64,000 bases of DNA from Cliona cf. orientalis (lineage: Eukaryota > Porifera > Demospongiae > Clionaida > Clionaidae). The notes below the pieces were generated by a model. It was not told where the DNA came from and ran no database searches. It saw only the letters and a program-made list of their open reading frames with translations. The stretch covers positions 8,976,135-9,040,134 of the forward strand of contig OZ005692.1 in NCBI GenBank assembly GCA_963930775.1, given 5' to 3'. Both the position numbers and the translations under genes were made by a program. Shown here piece by piece: positions 24,135-30,941 of the stretch; positions within the stretch are counted from its first letter, which is position 1, and every line of letters begins with the position of its first letter.

Positions 24135-27100
24135 TTTCTTGCTCCCTCCCTCAGCCATTGTAGGATGATCTCTACTGGGACCAGCTGTTGTCTCAGTTGT
24201 TAACTCTTTCTGGATAAGGATGGTTATAATATTATTATATTATTTATAATAAACATGGTGTCTTACTTTGGCTGAGAGGTAGTAATCTCCACATATTACA
24301 CTAACTACGTGTAGTGCAAGCAGCTCTTGTTCTTGCTGTGTATAGAGGGGGAAAATTTGTTCTGTTAAGAATTGTGGAAGTTGGAAGGTTAGCTGCAAGC
24401 ATCCTGGTGCAATATGGCACAATTTGAGATTTGTGATGCGCAGAATCTTGCAAAAGTCAGCTTCAAGTAGTTTTAACTGATTGAGCGTGCATCCCTCGTA
24501 GTGGTCATCGAGTTTTATGCTAATGTTAGTACTGAATTTACCACTTGCTTTCCCAAGCTCTGGTGGACACTCAAAGACTCTTCTCTTTGCGTATTCATTG
24601 AATTCTGCTTCATACTGCTGTAGTTTTTGCTTGTCGTTTGGTGTACCATGTGCTCCTACCAAGAATCTGAACAGTTTGTAGTTATAGAAGGAACAGTAAT
24701 CCAGGACGATAAGTCTAACACTATGTATGCTGGCTCTTGTGAGATCTAAGCTGTTCAGTTCCTCTCTCAGTAGTGGTTGGTTTTCCCCCTTGTACACTGG
24801 AGTAAAGGCACCAAATGCTTTCAGAGTAGCGACTACTTCTTCGACAGATATTCCTTGCTCTTTGATAGATTGGAAAAAAGCATTGAACATTACACCAAAT
24901 GCTCCAGCGATGTCAACGGATTCCGAGTACAGTCGTGTTTGTAGCTGTTCATAATCGTCAGAGCTCATATCTTTGCTTTGGAGGAATGGAAACATCCTCT
25001 CAGCTGGATTGAGGCTAATTGATGAGCCCTCTGTGGTACATGGTGCACTTATAGAAGTAGCTGCATGTTGTCATGAAAGTGCAGGCACACTATAATAATT
25101 ACCGTAATGCAAGTGCCCACTCCCAGGTGAGCGCTAATGTATACGTTGACATTTCAATGTTACAAACAAATGAAAGTTATATCCTGATAAGCGCTCCCAC
25201 AGTCCAAATCTAGTCTCGTCCCCAGACCCCACCCCCAAAAGGAGGAAAGTGCCTGGTACACATCGAGAGCTTTCTTGGGTGCACAGGATGCAGCTCATTA
25301 TGTGACTGTCCTGACAACGCATCGTTTTGGCATAGCAATACATCAACCACTCTCACAAACAGCAATAGCTGGCTATAGCACTGTATCACATGATAATCAC
25401 ATATAAGCCACATGGCATGACTCTGATTGGCGCAAAAGAATTCAGAAACACCAAGTCAGCAAGCCAAACAAAGCGCCCGATGTGTAACAGACCCTTTCCT
25501 CCTTTTGGCAGGGTCAGGGGGAAGGCAGAAAATTATGGTGAGGCTAAAGTGGCAGCATATTAATGTGCAAGGGGTACGGGGTCCTAGCATCCCCTTGTCC
25601 CAGAATATATATTTCTGAGGTGGACATTATTAAACTCAGTTCATGGTCGCAAAGATCCCTAAGACCAGGACTATTATAATACATGTAGTTGCATGTGCAT
25701 GTGGTTGCTCGAGCGTCACTTAGCAGAACACGCAGTAGGTGTGGTTCATAGTTTCAGTATTGCCAGAATGCCCAACTAGCACATACCTACGAAAATCAGA
25801 CCAACATTACTCAGGTCATAGCCTGAGCAGCCAGAGCGGCTTTCCTGGCCCTGTTTGGGGATGGGGTCTAGCCAAAACGTACCGTATAGCCGGAAATATT
25901 GGTGGGAATTAATTATAAATTTGGCGGTTGAGCCCCAAATCGCTATTACAAGAATATTGGCGGATTTAAATTTGGCGGTTCGGTACAGGATCGCCATACA
26001 TATATATGCGAGCAGGAAATTTTGGCAGATTTTAATTTGGCGGTTGTAATATAGACCGCCAAACCGCCAAATTTTCCGGCTATACGGAGTTATGTTTAAG
26101 CACCCACGGGCGCTTACCCAGGACACTACAATAACGCACAATGTCATGGTAATTAATAACCATGCGCTTATGCACTTATGTATGATATACGTACCTCCTA
26201 ATACATCCTTTAATTCATCTGCTAGCTGACCAAGATGTGCCTCCTGAAGAGCTTGAATTACAGTACTCCACGTTCGTGGTGTGCGCAGTCCTTCCTTACC
26301 ACTTAGCCACTCAATGAAGACATTTCGACATGCACTGAGTTGGTTTTGTTGGCTTTCAGTCCGAATTTGTGAAATTGTATTTCCATCAAAGTGTAGCCGG
26401 GTAGCGATCCCCTCCCACTTGCTTGCTGCTCTTTCGAACACTCGGATTACCTTTTGGTTACCACTTATCAGATCAAGTTCATGAAACTTGGGACACCTAA
26501 GCAGAGCTACATTACAGGTTGCAAAGATACAAGTTAATATTTAAATTTTGGCTAACTACATACAGTAGCGGTCAAAAAAACGTTGCCGTTTCTGCTAGCG
26601 CTGCCGTCCGTACCGTTTGTACGCTTGCAAAACGGAGCAGGAACAGATTGCAAATGCAGACTAGTACCATCCGTTCCGTTACCCCGCGCGCATGCGCAAG
26701 GGGTAAAGCAATCGTCTGTCGTTGTTGTTGTCGTCGTCAGCACAAAAATCGCCAGATCTCGAGTTCTAGGCGTCTGTGGGTACTGTAAGCATAACCAATC
26801 GATAGAAATCGGTGAAAAACTAGTTTATACGGGCTTCGAATTACTCAAAAGGGCTTACTAGTGCTACAAATCGTGCATTCTCTGTTCAACGTGCCTGTGG
26901 TTTATCGACCACACCCACTCTTTTAGCATGCTGATGCGACTGCGCATACTCAAGCTCAGTGTTGGAAAGGGTCGTCATGTCATAAAACAGCTATGCCGCA
27001 TGTTATGATGCAAATGCGATCTAACGCAAATGCGATCTATCAACACTTAGAAAAAATCGACGGGGAAAAAATCAAAGTGTACGGCAAGATTTGAACCCGC

Positions 27101-27402
27101 TCTATTCCGTCCCATACATAAGAGCCCAACCACTCGGCCACCACCGTTGTTGCTGCTGGCAGCCGTTATTTCAACTATTTTATAGACAAACCCTACACAA
27201 CCCAGCCCCCCCCCCCCACACACACACACTAACTCTGCTAACCATTCACAACCCAGCCCCAGACCTCCCAGCCCCTCCAGTCCACGTATACGTAAACCCT
27301 AGAGACTAACCCTGCTAACCATTCGCAACCCATCCCCAGACCTCCCAGCCCCTCCCACATTAACCCTGCTAACCATTCGCAACCCATCCCCTGACCTCCC
27401 AG

Positions 27403-27433
<31 letters not shown>

Positions 27434-28352
27434 ATCCATCCATATCGTCCAGCAATCGCGACGGCGTACATACCAGCGTATCACGAATGGGTCGGGATCG
27501 CATTTGCGTCGTTACACCGCAGAGTATTGCAGTACTACGCTACAGTGGCTACAGAACGCGCGGGGTATGTGCTCTACAGAGCTCTAGTTTCGTGCAGTTG
27601 AGTACTGGGCTAGGCAGCAAGCTCTGTACTGTGGTATGGGTGCTAGTACTACTGTCTAACCCGTAGGGCGGGCTACCTAACCATAGTTTATAGTAGGTCT
27701 TATCGTTCAAGCAGTGACGGGATGTGTTTATCTCGTTAGAGGTCAAAATTTGAAGGGCTCAGAAGCAAAGTGGGCTAACTCCGAACTTAATGTGGGGAAT
27801 TGTCTAAAAAGCTCAAAAATGCACTAAAAACCATACATTGTACTCTACCAAGTTGCCCAAATTTTCAAAATATTGAACTTTCTATAGCTCATGAAACACA
27901 TTTTAAACATGTTTTCAAGATTCGGGGGGCTAAGTCAACATTTGTGGGTTAACCCACTTTGCTTCTGAGCCCTTCTTTAATAACTGGTGGCCATCTACAA
28001 GCCACAGAAAACCAATTTCCACACCCAGGCTACAACTAGCTTTTGATAGTGCCTAGTGGGCCAGCCCAGTTCGTACTGAAATAGGAAACGAATATAGCAA
28101 TCAATTTGCTAGCCCGTTCTATACCGTGGAACGGAACGAACGGATGGCAACAGAACGGGCGTTGCACATCATACAAACAATCGGTACGAACGGCAGCGGA
28201 ATCGGCAACCGCTACTGTATAATTATACATTATGTACAAGTATGTTTGATATCACAATCATGGGATAATGTCACAAATATGCATGAGTTACCAACAGCAT
28301 GCTCAGTACATGCCAGCTTTGACTCACCTTTCTTTCTCCCTCCCTCAGCCAT
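8243..28352 (-). CDS. Multi-death-domain / ZU5 protein, 16 coding exons, 1,432 residues
   Basis: Likely intracellular adaptor or scaffold acting by homotypic death-domain contacts; the role is inferred from the domains. Coding exons in transcript order: 28352-28328, 26506-26195, 25060-24267, 24209-24134, 23792-23520, 22704-22414, 19068-18814, 18521-18462, 13325-13218, 11937-10658, 10407-10292, 10216-10087, 9780-9696, 9601-9486, 8699-8636, 8556-8243. Joined, they give one uninterrupted frame. Order by residue: death domain (9-112), unnamed domain (113-377), start-like linker (378-402), death domains (403-493, 494-590, 591-675), acidic linkers (676-731), ZU5 (about 885-985), UPA-like (about 1010-1155), helical part (1159-1307), linker, death domain (1329-1413). 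Domain exons are mostly phase 1-1. The 57-base intron at 24266-24210 decides whether this is one gene or two, the first stopping at 24240 and the second starting at 24158. The start at 28352 is inferred from the MAEGGRKK exon. Confidence 0.65.
8636..8699 (-). CDS. Ser/Asp/Glu-rich linker exon before the last death domain
   Basis: A 64-base exon between TAG and GTTTGT, phase 0 in and phase 1 out. It encodes SEDSKALSRTNQLTDAESSG and one further serine. It links the helical region to the last death domain and keeps the frame on both sides. It is short and low-complexity, so it rests on splice sites and frame only. Confidence 0.55.
9486..10407 (-). CDS. Helical-region exons between ZU5/UPA and the last death domain
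   Basis: Four exons (10407-10292, 10216-10087, 9780-9696, 9601-9486) follow the ZU5 exon with matching phases (0-2, 2-0, 0-1, 1-0). They encode mainly helical, charged sequence: a heptad-like NSAERLDQAVIQYEESLGSK start, then KEGKEVTRIATVTAGACIMS, which recalls the amphipathic core of apolipoprotein-L-like proteins, then EASDLEACKLLAESAKTLSL. The apolipoprotein-L comparison is weak. In the 9601 exon an acceptor inside an ATTATTATAG tract is chosen because the nearer CCCTTAG breaks the frame. Confidence 0.55.
10658..11937 (-). CDS. ZU5 and UPA-like domain exon
   Basis: A long exon of 1,280 bases, acceptor TTTCAG and donor AAG-GTCAGT, phase 1 in and phase 0 out. The central part carries ZU5 hallmarks: a DLPGFKVQIPPRSV strand pair, then EITATMLYD, CIGLEPHGITFSENVSISIP, and a closing INHFSTLITK strand. 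About 150 residues after it make a beta-rich UPA-like segment. ZU5-UPA-death-domain order is known from UNC5, PIDD and ankyrins. The first 150 residues (from DKMIPISKENYMC) match nothing I recognise. Confidence 0.75.
12222..12557. mobile_element. Long palindromic element (fold-back) of about 330 bp
   Basis: The arms GAGTAGATTAGCCATAAGAG and its inverse complement bound a near-perfect palindrome. Inner blocks GGGCCCGTGTAAA, TGACGTCACGTTATCAGCCC and GCAGCCACGTGGTGCCAGCTG all recur inverted, with a centre near 12383. It lies in an intron of the death-domain gene and has no coding potential. Confidence 0.85.
13218..13325 (-). CDS. Acidic linker exon (phase 1-1) upstream of ZU5
   Basis: A 108-base exon, acceptor TTTGTAG and donor G-GTTTGA, phase 1 in and out. 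It encodes a Glu/Ser/Thr-rich linker starting EAGNEDGAAVSILDR. Its GTTTGA donor is weak but resembles that of the linker at 8636. It fits in frame between the linker at 18462-18521 and the ZU5 exon, across a 4.6-kb intron filled by the nested repeat block at 13.4-18.1 kb. Confidence 0.5.
13430..14005. repeat. Dispersed repeat R1, copy 1 (carries an RRRERERAHRA-coding remnant)
   Basis: This unit is repeated nearly base for base at 16700-17560 and in diverged form at 16240-16550. The plus strand encodes AEAKREKRLQRRRERERAHR followed by a short acidic tail and a stop at 13820. Arg/Glu-rich runs of this kind occur near the N-termini of Helitron-type and other transposon proteins. That comparison is by motif only. 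No helicase or replication-initiator domain is present. Confidence 0.6.
14050..16100. repeat. Three tandem units of about 560-570 bp, the third interrupted
   Basis: The units begin near 14060, 14636 and 15200. Each contains GATGAAAATCATCTGTGCGG, then CTCCATGCAGTCATCTTCAT, CTTACCTTTCCAGTTTTATG-like and ATATATA-tract segments. Each ends with the palindromic GGGGCTCGCTCAGGCTCGCCCC or a remnant of it. The third unit is split by the palindrome at 15315-15643. No open reading frame is conserved among the units. Confidence 0.85.
15315..15643. mobile_element. 329-bp palindrome inserted in a tandem unit, 12-bp target duplication
   Basis: Near-perfect inverted arms of about 160 bases start AGTTGGGCGGAGCCC and meet at GGTTGGTGATGTCAACC. 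The 12 bases ACCCCAATAGCT flank both sides (15303-15314 and 15644-15655). The unfilled equivalent in the second tandem unit, near 14730, has this sequence once with one change. This directly shows insertion. There is no coding capacity. Confidence 0.9.
16240..17635. repeat. Dispersed repeat R1, copies 2 and 3
   Basis: A diverged copy (16240-16550) is followed by a close copy (16700-17560) of the 13430-14005 unit. Both are joined by direct repeats of GAGGCTCAGCTCAGGCTCGC near 16560, 16640 and 17587. The close copy is interrupted by the MITE at 16909-17187. Only remnant coding sequence is present. Confidence 0.8.
16909..17187. mobile_element. PIF/Harbinger-like MITE with TAA target duplication
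   Basis: The ends GGCGAGGCAAACT and (inverted) GGCCAGGCAAACT bound a 279-bp element, with TTTATCGTCAC also inverted near both ends. TAA flanks both sides, and the empty site is visible at 13630-13636 in repeat copy 1 (CTACTAACACTC). A 3-base TWA duplication is the PIF/Harbinger signature. The interior includes GGTTCGAACTCGCGATC, which resembles a tRNA T-arm (B box). Confidence 0.8.
17676..18096. mobile_element. MITE with AACCCTCGCCGC ends
   Basis: The terminal AACCCTCGCCGC is inverted at the right as GCGGCGAGGGTT. An inner TACTACCATAATGGTAGTATG palindrome-like segment lies near 17960-17990. It is non-coding and lies in the same 4.6-kb intron of the death-domain gene. Confidence 0.75.
18462..18521 (-). 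CDS. Acidic linker exon (phase 1-1)
   Basis: A 60-base exon (acceptor CTGTAG, donor G-GTATAT) encodes the Glu/Ser-rich linker SAENKESSSDVQAEEEKPF. It sits in frame after the fourth death domain. Evidence is limited to splice sites, phase and composition. Confidence 0.55.
18814..19068 (-). CDS. Fourth death-domain exon (phase 1-1)
   Basis: A 255-base exon between GTCCAG and G-GTATGT encodes one death-domain module. It opens with LTVPHLLSALQGIADHEWKG, then GRWLDVPQSRLDVM, EEWLQNHPAPSWKLVAWAL and a final helix. The WKGLGRWLDVP and WLQNHPAPSWK segments match the helix 1-2 and helix 4-5 patterns of the family. It opens with the same TLTV entry as the 22.7 and 23.8 kb modules, which fits tandem exon duplication. 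Confidence 0.8.
20260..20612. repeat. Degenerate tandem repeat containing CTCACGTAAAATCTTCCCA
   Basis: About three to four imperfect units of roughly 95-100 bp carry (T)CACGTAAAATCTTCCCA and GGGTGATTTATGTATGACC. Another unit continues at 21270-21310, so the MITE at 20613-21227 was inserted into this array. It is intronic and non-coding. Confidence 0.65.
20613..21227. mobile_element. TIR element with ATACCGTATAGCTCC ends
   Basis: The left end ATACCGTATAGCTCCAAATT is inverted at the right end, with TCGTGGCACAATATTTTCGTG-like inner repeats and TA at the borders. The middle is CpG-richer and encodes nothing recognisable. It shares its outermost bases with the elements at 6989, 23015 and 25880. 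Confidence 0.85.
22010..22200. repeat. Fragment of the repeat family also seen at 26.68-26.88 kb
   Basis: The inverse complement of 26690-26775 matches this stretch. Shared blocks are GGCGATTTTTGTGC, a GACAACGACAAC run and TTTACCCC...GGGGTAA. It is intronic, with no coding function inferred. Confidence 0.65.
22414..22704 (-). CDS. Third death-domain exon (phase 1-1)
   Basis: A 291-base exon between AATGCAG and G-GTAAGC. It opens PNLTVEHVDKILGLLERNWY, then VHLGVPVVKEKEIRGQFQS, and ends with VIAGSLYYCCEESALQAAKR. The TVEHV opening matches TVENI of the preceding module. A loop insertion (NPPGGDHS) lengthens the first part. Some core positions are unusual, for example no clear helix-5 tryptophan in the standard place, so it is a diverged death-fold module. 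Confidence 0.7.
23015..23499. mobile_element. TIR element with TACCGTATGGCCGGAAATTT ends
   Basis: About 30 bases at the left end (TACCGTATGGCCGGAAATTT, then TCGAGGG) are inverted at 23470-23499. Inner sub-terminal TTTTCGCGG repeats are present. It is inserted in the intron between the second and third death-domain exons. It has no transposase, so it is a non-autonomous element. Confidence 0.85.
23520..23792 (-). CDS. Second death-domain exon (phase 1-1)
   Basis: A 273-base exon between CCATTAG and G-GTATGC. It encodes PALTVENIMAALRGIERRWD, then DIGVWLYVPYQKRQEI, LHPRSSWRCIISALHWI and a closing helix. The RRWDDIGVWLYVP and HPRSSWRCII patterns are typical of helices 1-2 and 4-5. It follows the start-like linker exon at 24134-24209 in correct phase. 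Confidence 0.8.
23967..24133. repeat. G34 homopolymer and (CT)n tract beside a splice donor
   Basis: A run of about 34 G is followed by a (CT)n array (24084-24131) that directly abuts the donor of the linker exon. On the gene's strand the intron thus begins GTGAGAGAGAGAG. The same arrangement is found in the duplicate at 402-585. Confidence 0.85.
24134..24209 (-). CDS. Internal linker exon that resembles a first exon (TMAEGGSKK)
   Basis: A 76-base exon, acceptor TATCCAG and donor G-GTGAGA, phase 0 in and phase 1 out. It encodes KELTTETTAGPSRDHPTMAE and then GGSKK. Its 3' half is the same as the start-codon exons at 586-643 and 28328-28385. Here it joins the unnamed-domain exon, 57 bases upstream, to the second death domain. 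It may be a former first exon captured by fusion of tandem genes. Alternatively it is still a start (ATG at 24158) of a separate downstream gene. Confidence 0.6.
24267..25060 (-). CDS. Conserved unnamed domain downstream of the first death domain
   Basis: A 794-base exon, acceptor ATGCAG and donor GTAAGA. A short Ser/Thr linker leads into about 235 residues beginning SDDYEQLQTRLYSESVDIAG. Recognisable blocks are KAFGAF...YKGENQPLLREEL, LDYCSFYNYKLFRFLV, NEYAKRRVFECPPELG, a KLDDHYEGCT strand and LKLCHIAPGCLQLTFQLPQF. I recall similar sequence next to death domains in sponge and cnidarian proteins, without a family name. No catalytic motif is visible. An unspliced reading would stop at 24240. 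Confidence 0.7.
25125..25610. repeat. Intronic inverted repeat with CCAAAAGGAGGAAAG arms
   Basis: CCAAAAGGAGGAAAGTGCCTGGTACACATCG near 25235-25265 recurs inverted near 25470-25510, with related purine-rich sequence outside both arms. Terminal ends are not clear, so it is probably an old TIR element. It lies in the intron between the first death domain and the unnamed domain. Confidence 0.55.
25880..26087. mobile_element. Short TIR element with TACCGTATAGCCGGAAA ends
   Basis: CCGTATAGCCGGAAA is inverted at 26073-26087. GGCGG(T/A)T and AATTTGGCGG sub-repeats alternate in the interior. It is 208 bases long and non-coding, in the same terminal family group as 20613 and 23015. Confidence 0.8.
26195..26506 (-). 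CDS. First death-domain exon (phase 1-1)
   Basis: A 312-base exon between TGTAG and G-GTACGT. It encodes LLRCPKFHELDLISGNQKVI, then ERAASKWEGIATRLHFDGNT, EWLSGKEGLRTPRTWSTVIQ and LADELKDVLG. KWEGIATRL, the basic-acidic middle and RTWSTVIQALQ are classic death-domain helix 1-2 and 5 features. It is the most canonical of the five modules. Confidence 0.85.
27079..27146 (-). repeat. tRNA-like sequence, probably SINE-derived
   Basis: The minus strand reads GGTGGCCGAGTGGTTGGG (A-box-like D-arm of Ser/Leu tRNA type), an anticodon-arm-like middle and GCGGGTTCAAATCTTGCCG (T-arm with B box). The acceptor stem is not closed, so it is not a functional tRNA. It is a likely SINE head or tRNA pseudogene inside the element at 26561-28220. 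Confidence 0.55.
27190..27435. repeat. Minisatellite of about 50-55 bp units with a C homopolymer
   Basis: Three or more units carry AACCCTGCTAACCATTCGCA followed by ACCCATCCCCAGACCTCCCA, ending in a run of about 30 C (27402-27432). Related GACTAACCCTG text also occurs near 21690-21720. Confidence 0.75.
28232..28320. repeat. Intron segment shared with 19478-19555
   Basis: CAAGTATGTTTGAT(A/G)TCACAATCA followed by GGGATAATGT is shared between this intron and the intron upstream of the fourth death-domain exon. It is a footprint of duplication between death-domain modules that included intron sequence. Confidence 0.65.
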
Positions 28353-28385
28353 TGTAGGATGATCTCTATCAGACACGCCTACCTC
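28328..28385 (-). CDS. Start-codon exon of the multi-death-domain gene
   Basis: A 58-base exon (acceptor TCCCAG, donor G-GTGAGT). The ATG at 28352-28350 lies in ACAATGG. The peptide MAEGGRKK joins in phase 1 to the first death-domain exon at 26506. It is the same exon as at 586-643. Confidence 0.6.
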
Positions 28386-28507
28386 CTGGGACAATGACTA
28401 CACCACCAGCCTACACAAACAATGATAACACAATAACCATACTTGATAAAGCCATACTGTAAGGAAAAACAGCCACGTATACAAAACCCATATACTTAGA
28501 GTGTATC

Positions 28508-28677
28508 ATATAGCAGGAAACTTTCAAGGGAGAAAAGTTTTCTCCACATATTTAGGCATGCCATACCCATTAAATTTTATACAATTACTTTATTATTCCA
28601 CGAAATTTTTCTCCGCATAACGCTCTCTTCCTACCAATCTGCCAAAGTTTTCTCCCTTGATAAGTTTCCCGCTATAT
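28508..28677. mobile_element. Short TIR element with TATAGC(A/G)GGAAACTT ends
   Basis: TATAGCAGGAAACTTTCAAG and the inverted TATAGCGGGAAACTTATCAA bound 170 bases. TTTTCTCC(C) and GGAGAAAA repeats are present inside. It is non-coding and lies in the first intron of the death-domain gene. Confidence 0.8.
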
Positions 28678-29714
28678 AGTACCAGCATAGGAAAGTATAG
28701 TGCTATGTCTGTTTTTTTTTCATTAATTTTACTATAGCCAATCATTAAACAAAAACTGAGGCTAGCATCATAGCTAGCCTGCACTATACATGTATACATG
28801 TGTAAGTACTTTGTGTGGTAGCCATAGTACTCGTACGTATACAGCACAGTGATTATTGAGTGGTTTAGTCCATATTATATAGGACATTTCCTCATACTCT
28901 TCTCGATGTGTGTGGGTGGCAATAAACCATAAGCTATGCCTGGCATTGGTTGAGGGCCAGAGACACACTAAAAACATACATATATAGTCAAGCCCAATGA
29001 AAGTGGATAGTGTATTCACTTAGCTACCTTTGGTCTGGTTATAAACATGAACTAATCATGTTAAGGTCTAAGGACCACATTATTAAAGTTTACCTCGTTG
29101 ATCACCTGGACTCAAATTCAAATTACACGTAGGCAGGTAGGACGTGCTTGGATTGCAACTTCTCTTAGTTTGGCAATATTCAATTATACTCCAGAGATGC
29201 ACTTCTCATCAGAAGAACTATAGAACGTCAAGTGCATACATTTAATATAATGAATCTCTCCTTTCATATATACTGTTTCCCGAACAACTATAATGCCATA
29301 TCCATTTATACAATCACTTTATTTTATTACTGCTTGATAATATTCCGAGCCAAGTAGCTATGGAAACTACGGTGGCCTTGAAGGTCAGTCCTCAGGGTCA
29401 GGTGTCAGGTAAATTAAAGAACCTCAATTCTTAAGTAGCAATCGTCAGTTGTCAAGTAGTAATCCTCAGTTCTCAGGTAGCAACCTCCAGTCCTCAAGTA
29501 GCAAATTTCAGGTCTCAGGGTCGGTCCTCAGGGTCAAGTATAATAATTATTACATCAGTTGTAGGTTCATCATTGACTGTCTATAACTTTCTTTGAGTGT
29601 GTAAAATTAAAACTTTCAAGCCCAATGTTTAAGTCTGGGAGTATACACATATTATATGCATATGCATATGCATATTATGTGTATGCAGCAGCTACATATG
29701 CATGGATGTAAAGG

Positions 29715-29770
29715 CTTAAATAGCTAGAGGCTGCAGAGATCCTATAGGATCTCTGCAGCCTCTAGCTAGC
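29715..29770. repeat. Perfect hairpin inside the 1.9-kb element
   Basis: GCTAGAGGCTGCAGAGATCC is followed by TATAGGATCTCTGCAGCCTC and TAGC, a near-perfect palindrome of about 46 bases. A second AT-rich palindrome of ATGCAT units lies at 29648-29687. Such hairpins are typical of fold-back DNA. Confidence 0.7.
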
Positions 29771-30473
29771 TAGTACCAAACTTCGGGGGAGGGGGTGGTA
29801 AACACATAATATAGCGTGATTACTGCCATAACTAATAGAAGGTATATGCACCTGCTTCCCTTTTAGTTTGGCTTCTTCAAATAATTTGAGGGAAGTTAAA
29901 ATACAATAATAATTATAGCATCCTTGATCCCCAAATAATTAAGGATAGTGAAAGCTAATTGCAGGGAAGATCCCATATCATAATAATTGAATCAGACGCT
30001 CCAGATATAAAAATTAATGGCTAATTCAGAGGTGTGGATAGCTTTTTAGAGGGATGCATGCATACAAAAGGGAGGCCTATAAAATCAATGTACTCTAGAC
30101 CTACAATATTTCATTCCATGTTATCAAAGATAAAAAGAAGTATATGTATTTAGCTGCTGTGTAAACTTGTTAGCTACCATATTGCACAATGGTTAGCTAC
30201 ATCATACAAACAGAAGGGTCCATTTGACCTAACTTTGGAATAACACTGCTGAATAAGGTAATAATGATATTCAAGTGAATGCTAGTATCTACACAACCAG
30301 AAACATTTTGTATGTTGAGCTTCTAGAAGAGAACTTCATTGTCACATTACTTTACTACAGGATCTGGGATGTTACCTGTAGCTACAGGCTGTGCATGATT
30401 GCATGCATGCTAAGATCTTTGCAGCTTCTATTAAAATAGCACCCATACATGTGTACTTAGATATTTAGCAGGA

Positions 30474-30941
30474 TTCGATACTTTCAAGGGATCCAATTTT
30501 GTGGTAATAGTATAGTGATTACAGTCACAATACATTACTCCCATAGGCAAGAATGTGGATTACAGAGCTCTGTAATTGCACTCTTACTCCGTAAAGGGCA
30601 AATTCTATACTATTATCAATAATATTAATCACACACTTTAATCCTCGTACAATTAGGGCAGCAACAGTACTCTTACATGCACTCGTACGGCCAGTAATAG
30701 CACTCACTATTGATCGTGCTATTACTGGCCATACTCGTTCAAGTAAGAGCACCGATTACTGCCTAATAGTACTCAGAAATGTGTGATTAATAGCGGATGA
30801 TTGACTAACCACGAAAATTAAACTCAACGAAATATACAGTGCACAATGAGAGTGAGTATGCACATCCATAATTATACCAGTGAAATGTGTACAATACTGC
30901 TGATCCGTGAAAATTGAACCCCTCAAAAATTCTCCGCTAAA
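30474..30941. mobile_element. Degenerate TIR element nested in the 1.9-kb element
   Basis: TTTAGC(A)GGA...TTTCAAGGGATCCAATTTT at the left and the inverted counterpart near 30900-30941 are diverged relatives of the 23015-23499 ends. The interior contains an inverted AGTAATAGCACTC/GTGCTATTACTGG pair near 30690-30730. Confidence 0.55.

Larger units (their letters stand above)
26561..28220. mobile_element. 1.66-kb TIR element with TACAGTAGCGGT ends
   Basis: The left end TACAGTAGCGGT(...)GCCGTCCGTACCG and the right end, read inverted as ATACAGTAGCGGTTGCCG and then CTGCCGTTCGTACCG, match over about 60 bases. The interior holds a tRNA-like segment, a 50-bp minisatellite and a C run, but no transposase. 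It lies in the first coding intron of the death-domain gene. Confidence 0.75.
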
